Both the position numbers and the translations under genes were made by a program. This document shows, piece by piece, positions 5,416-6,355 of a DNA stretch of 6,355 bases. The notes beneath the pieces are model-generated. The model was given only the letters and a program-made list of their open reading frames with translations. It made no database searches and had not been told where the DNA came from. The stretch lies in assembly GCA_021157555.1 (NCBI GenBank), contig JAGGWL010000022.1:1-6355 (forward strand), written 5' to 3'. Each line of letters begins with the position of its first letter. The first letter of the stretch is position 1. The DNA is from Deltaproteobacteria bacterium (lineage in GTDB: Bacteria; Desulfobacterota; Desulfobacteria; Desulfobacterales; BuS5).

Positions 5416-6355
5416 TTAACTCTCTCCCTTAATTACAGGGTCAATTATAAAGTCAATCCAGCGAGTTATCCTGAAACCTTTTTTTTCTTTCGGGTCTATT
5501 TTTATTAAAACTCTTAATCCTTCTTTAACTTTACTTCCATTTATTCCGCCAAAGGAATCAATAGAATAAAAAGGTGAAATTTTAAGAGAAATATAAGGCT
5601 TAATACTCAGGTAGATATCAGGATCAATAATATCGTTTAAAGCTGAAACTCTTTTAATCTCTTTTTCACCCCGGAAAGTTATTATTTCACGGGCTGCGGC
5701 TTCAGTCATTCCAGGCAGGGCTATCAACATTTCCCAGGAAGCCGCATTTATATTAATCTTGTCAGTTTGTGTATATATGGTAACCATACTTTCCAATCCG
5801 CCATAAAAAATATCGGCTGTGACTCCTTTAACAAGCAGCAGTTCCTCAATTGCATCAAAATCCTCGTCCTTGCATTCATAAGGATCATCAAGAGACTGAT
5901 AATAATCGTCTTCTGCACCATTAATCCGGTGCAGGTTATCCTTGTCCCGCCAATCCATGATGGAGTCTGCAATGGTATCCTTCTCGCTCTCATCAAGATC
6001 AAATCCTTCCAAAAGCATCCGCAGCATACTCCTGGTTGCTTTGTTGATATTTATTTTGCCGCTTTCATTGGAAATTTTAACTTTATATTCCCCTTCTCCG
6101 AATAATATCGGAGGGATATTTGCCCCGACCCGCCATTCAATGAGATCCTCATCAACAGCATCAGTATTATCATCATCATCATCACCAGCATAATATTCCA
6201 TTGGATATTGAGGTTTTTGCATACCGGTAGATATTGTAGATCTCTCTTTGATCAATTCCGCCACAGCCCTGTTCACACCTGCCATGGCGATGTAATACCC
6301 TTGTGTGCTTTCTTTAAAATTACGTGTTATATTTATTTCCGTTTTCATGGCATAG
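5416..6355 (-). CDS. gspK: Type II secretion system minor pseudopilin GspK (5' end outside window)
   Basis: GspK is the large minor pseudopilin that caps the pseudopilus tip with GspI and GspJ. The frame stays open to the window edge: codons for Tyr-Ala precede the first visible Met (6348), giving 'YAMKTEINITRNFKE'. That is the usual continuation of the GspK N-terminal helix, so this Met is internal and the prepilin leader and hydrophobic segment lie beyond 6355. Numbering from that Met, the alpha domain carries 'DSIMDWRDKDNLHRINGAED' (128-147) and 'FDAIEELLLVKGVT' (164-177). Helix-hairpin-helix-like motifs follow 'GKININKATRSML' (97-109) and 'DKININAASWEMLIALPGM' (196-214). An acidic stretch (56-68, five consecutive Asp) lies in a loop near the start of the pilin domain. 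The 310 visible residues plus an estimated 20-40 missing ones fit GspK size. The stop lies one base before gspL. gspG, H, I and J are expected upstream, off the window. Confidence 0.94.
   Translation of the reverse strand, partial: YAMKTEINITRNFKESTQGYYIAMAGVNRAVAELIKERSTISTGMQKPQYPMEYYAGDDDDDNTDAVDEDLIEWRVGANIPPILFGEGEYKVKISNESGKININKATRSMLRMLLEGFDLDESEKDTIADSIMDWRDKDNLHRINGAEDDYYQSLDDPYECKDEDFDAIEELLLVKGVTADIFYGGLESMVTIYTQTDKININAASWEMLIALPGMTEAAAREIITFRGEKEIKRVSALNDIIDPDIYLSIKPYISLKISPFYSIDSFGGINGSKVKEGLRVLIKIDPKEKKGFRITRWIDFIIDPVIKGES
5424..5430 (-). promoter_or_regulatory. Shine-Dalgarno site that fixes the TTG start of gspL
   Basis: On the minus strand AAGGGAG occupies 5430-5424 inside the last codons of gspK, with nine bases before the TTG at 5414. 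It is the best ribosome-binding match inside the secretion operon. It supports TTG as the gspL start despite the absence of any ATG nearby. Confidence 0.65.

Noticed and set aside
5767..6105. Plus-strand open frame antisense to gspK
   Set aside because: The opposite strand encodes conserved GspK motifs across this interval, so this frame is incidental.

Overview
The window is AT-rich bacterial DNA. Most of it (about 745-6355) is the distal end of one minus-strand type II secretion system (T2SS) operon. In transcription order it holds gspK (5' end cut off by the right window edge), gspL, gspM, a GspC/PilP-like clamp gene and the secretin gene gspD. Protein style (GspL as a PilM-PilN fusion, a PDZ-less GspC, GspK wording such as 'TEINITRNFKE' and 'NGAEDDYYQSLDDPY') together with low GC suggests a Desulfobacterota (former Deltaproteobacteria) organism, probably near Desulfobacterales. 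That placement is inference from protein style only.

Layout. 1-216: a non-coding AT-rich region bounded by an 11-bp inverted repeat (1-11 and 113-123), with a good sigma-54-type -24/-12 promoter candidate at 113-129 and a strong Shine-Dalgarno at 206-211. 217-732 (+): a small membrane protein of unknown function with a signal peptide, a tandem-heptad coiled coil, one transmembrane helix and an IWDRRT motif. 733-744: a 12-bp convergent gap with no terminator that I can see. 745-2772 (-): gspD. 2816-3430 (-): GspC/PilP-like. 3430-4011 (-): gspM. 4008-5414 (-): gspL. 5416-6355 (-): gspK, partial.

How the genes work together. GspK is the pseudopilus tip-complex subunit. GspL and GspM form the inner-membrane assembly platform that couples the cytoplasmic ATPase GspE (not in the window) to pseudopilus growth. 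The GspC-like protein bridges that platform to the periplasmic N-domains of GspD, which forms the outer-membrane channel. The genes overlap or nearly abut (1-bp gap K-L, 4-bp overlap L-M, 1-bp overlap M-C, 43-nt gap C-D), so they are probably translationally coupled in one transcript. gspL and gspM both start with TTG. The order gspL-gspM-gspC-gspD parallels pilM/N-pilO-pilP-pilQ of type IV pili.

I see no CRISPR array, tRNA, rRNA, transposase or obviously new multi-gene system. The least ordinary parts are the left non-coding region with its inverted repeat and sigma-54-like promoter, the uncharacterised coiled-coil gene with recently duplicated heptads, and the very basic C-terminal tail of the GspC-like protein.
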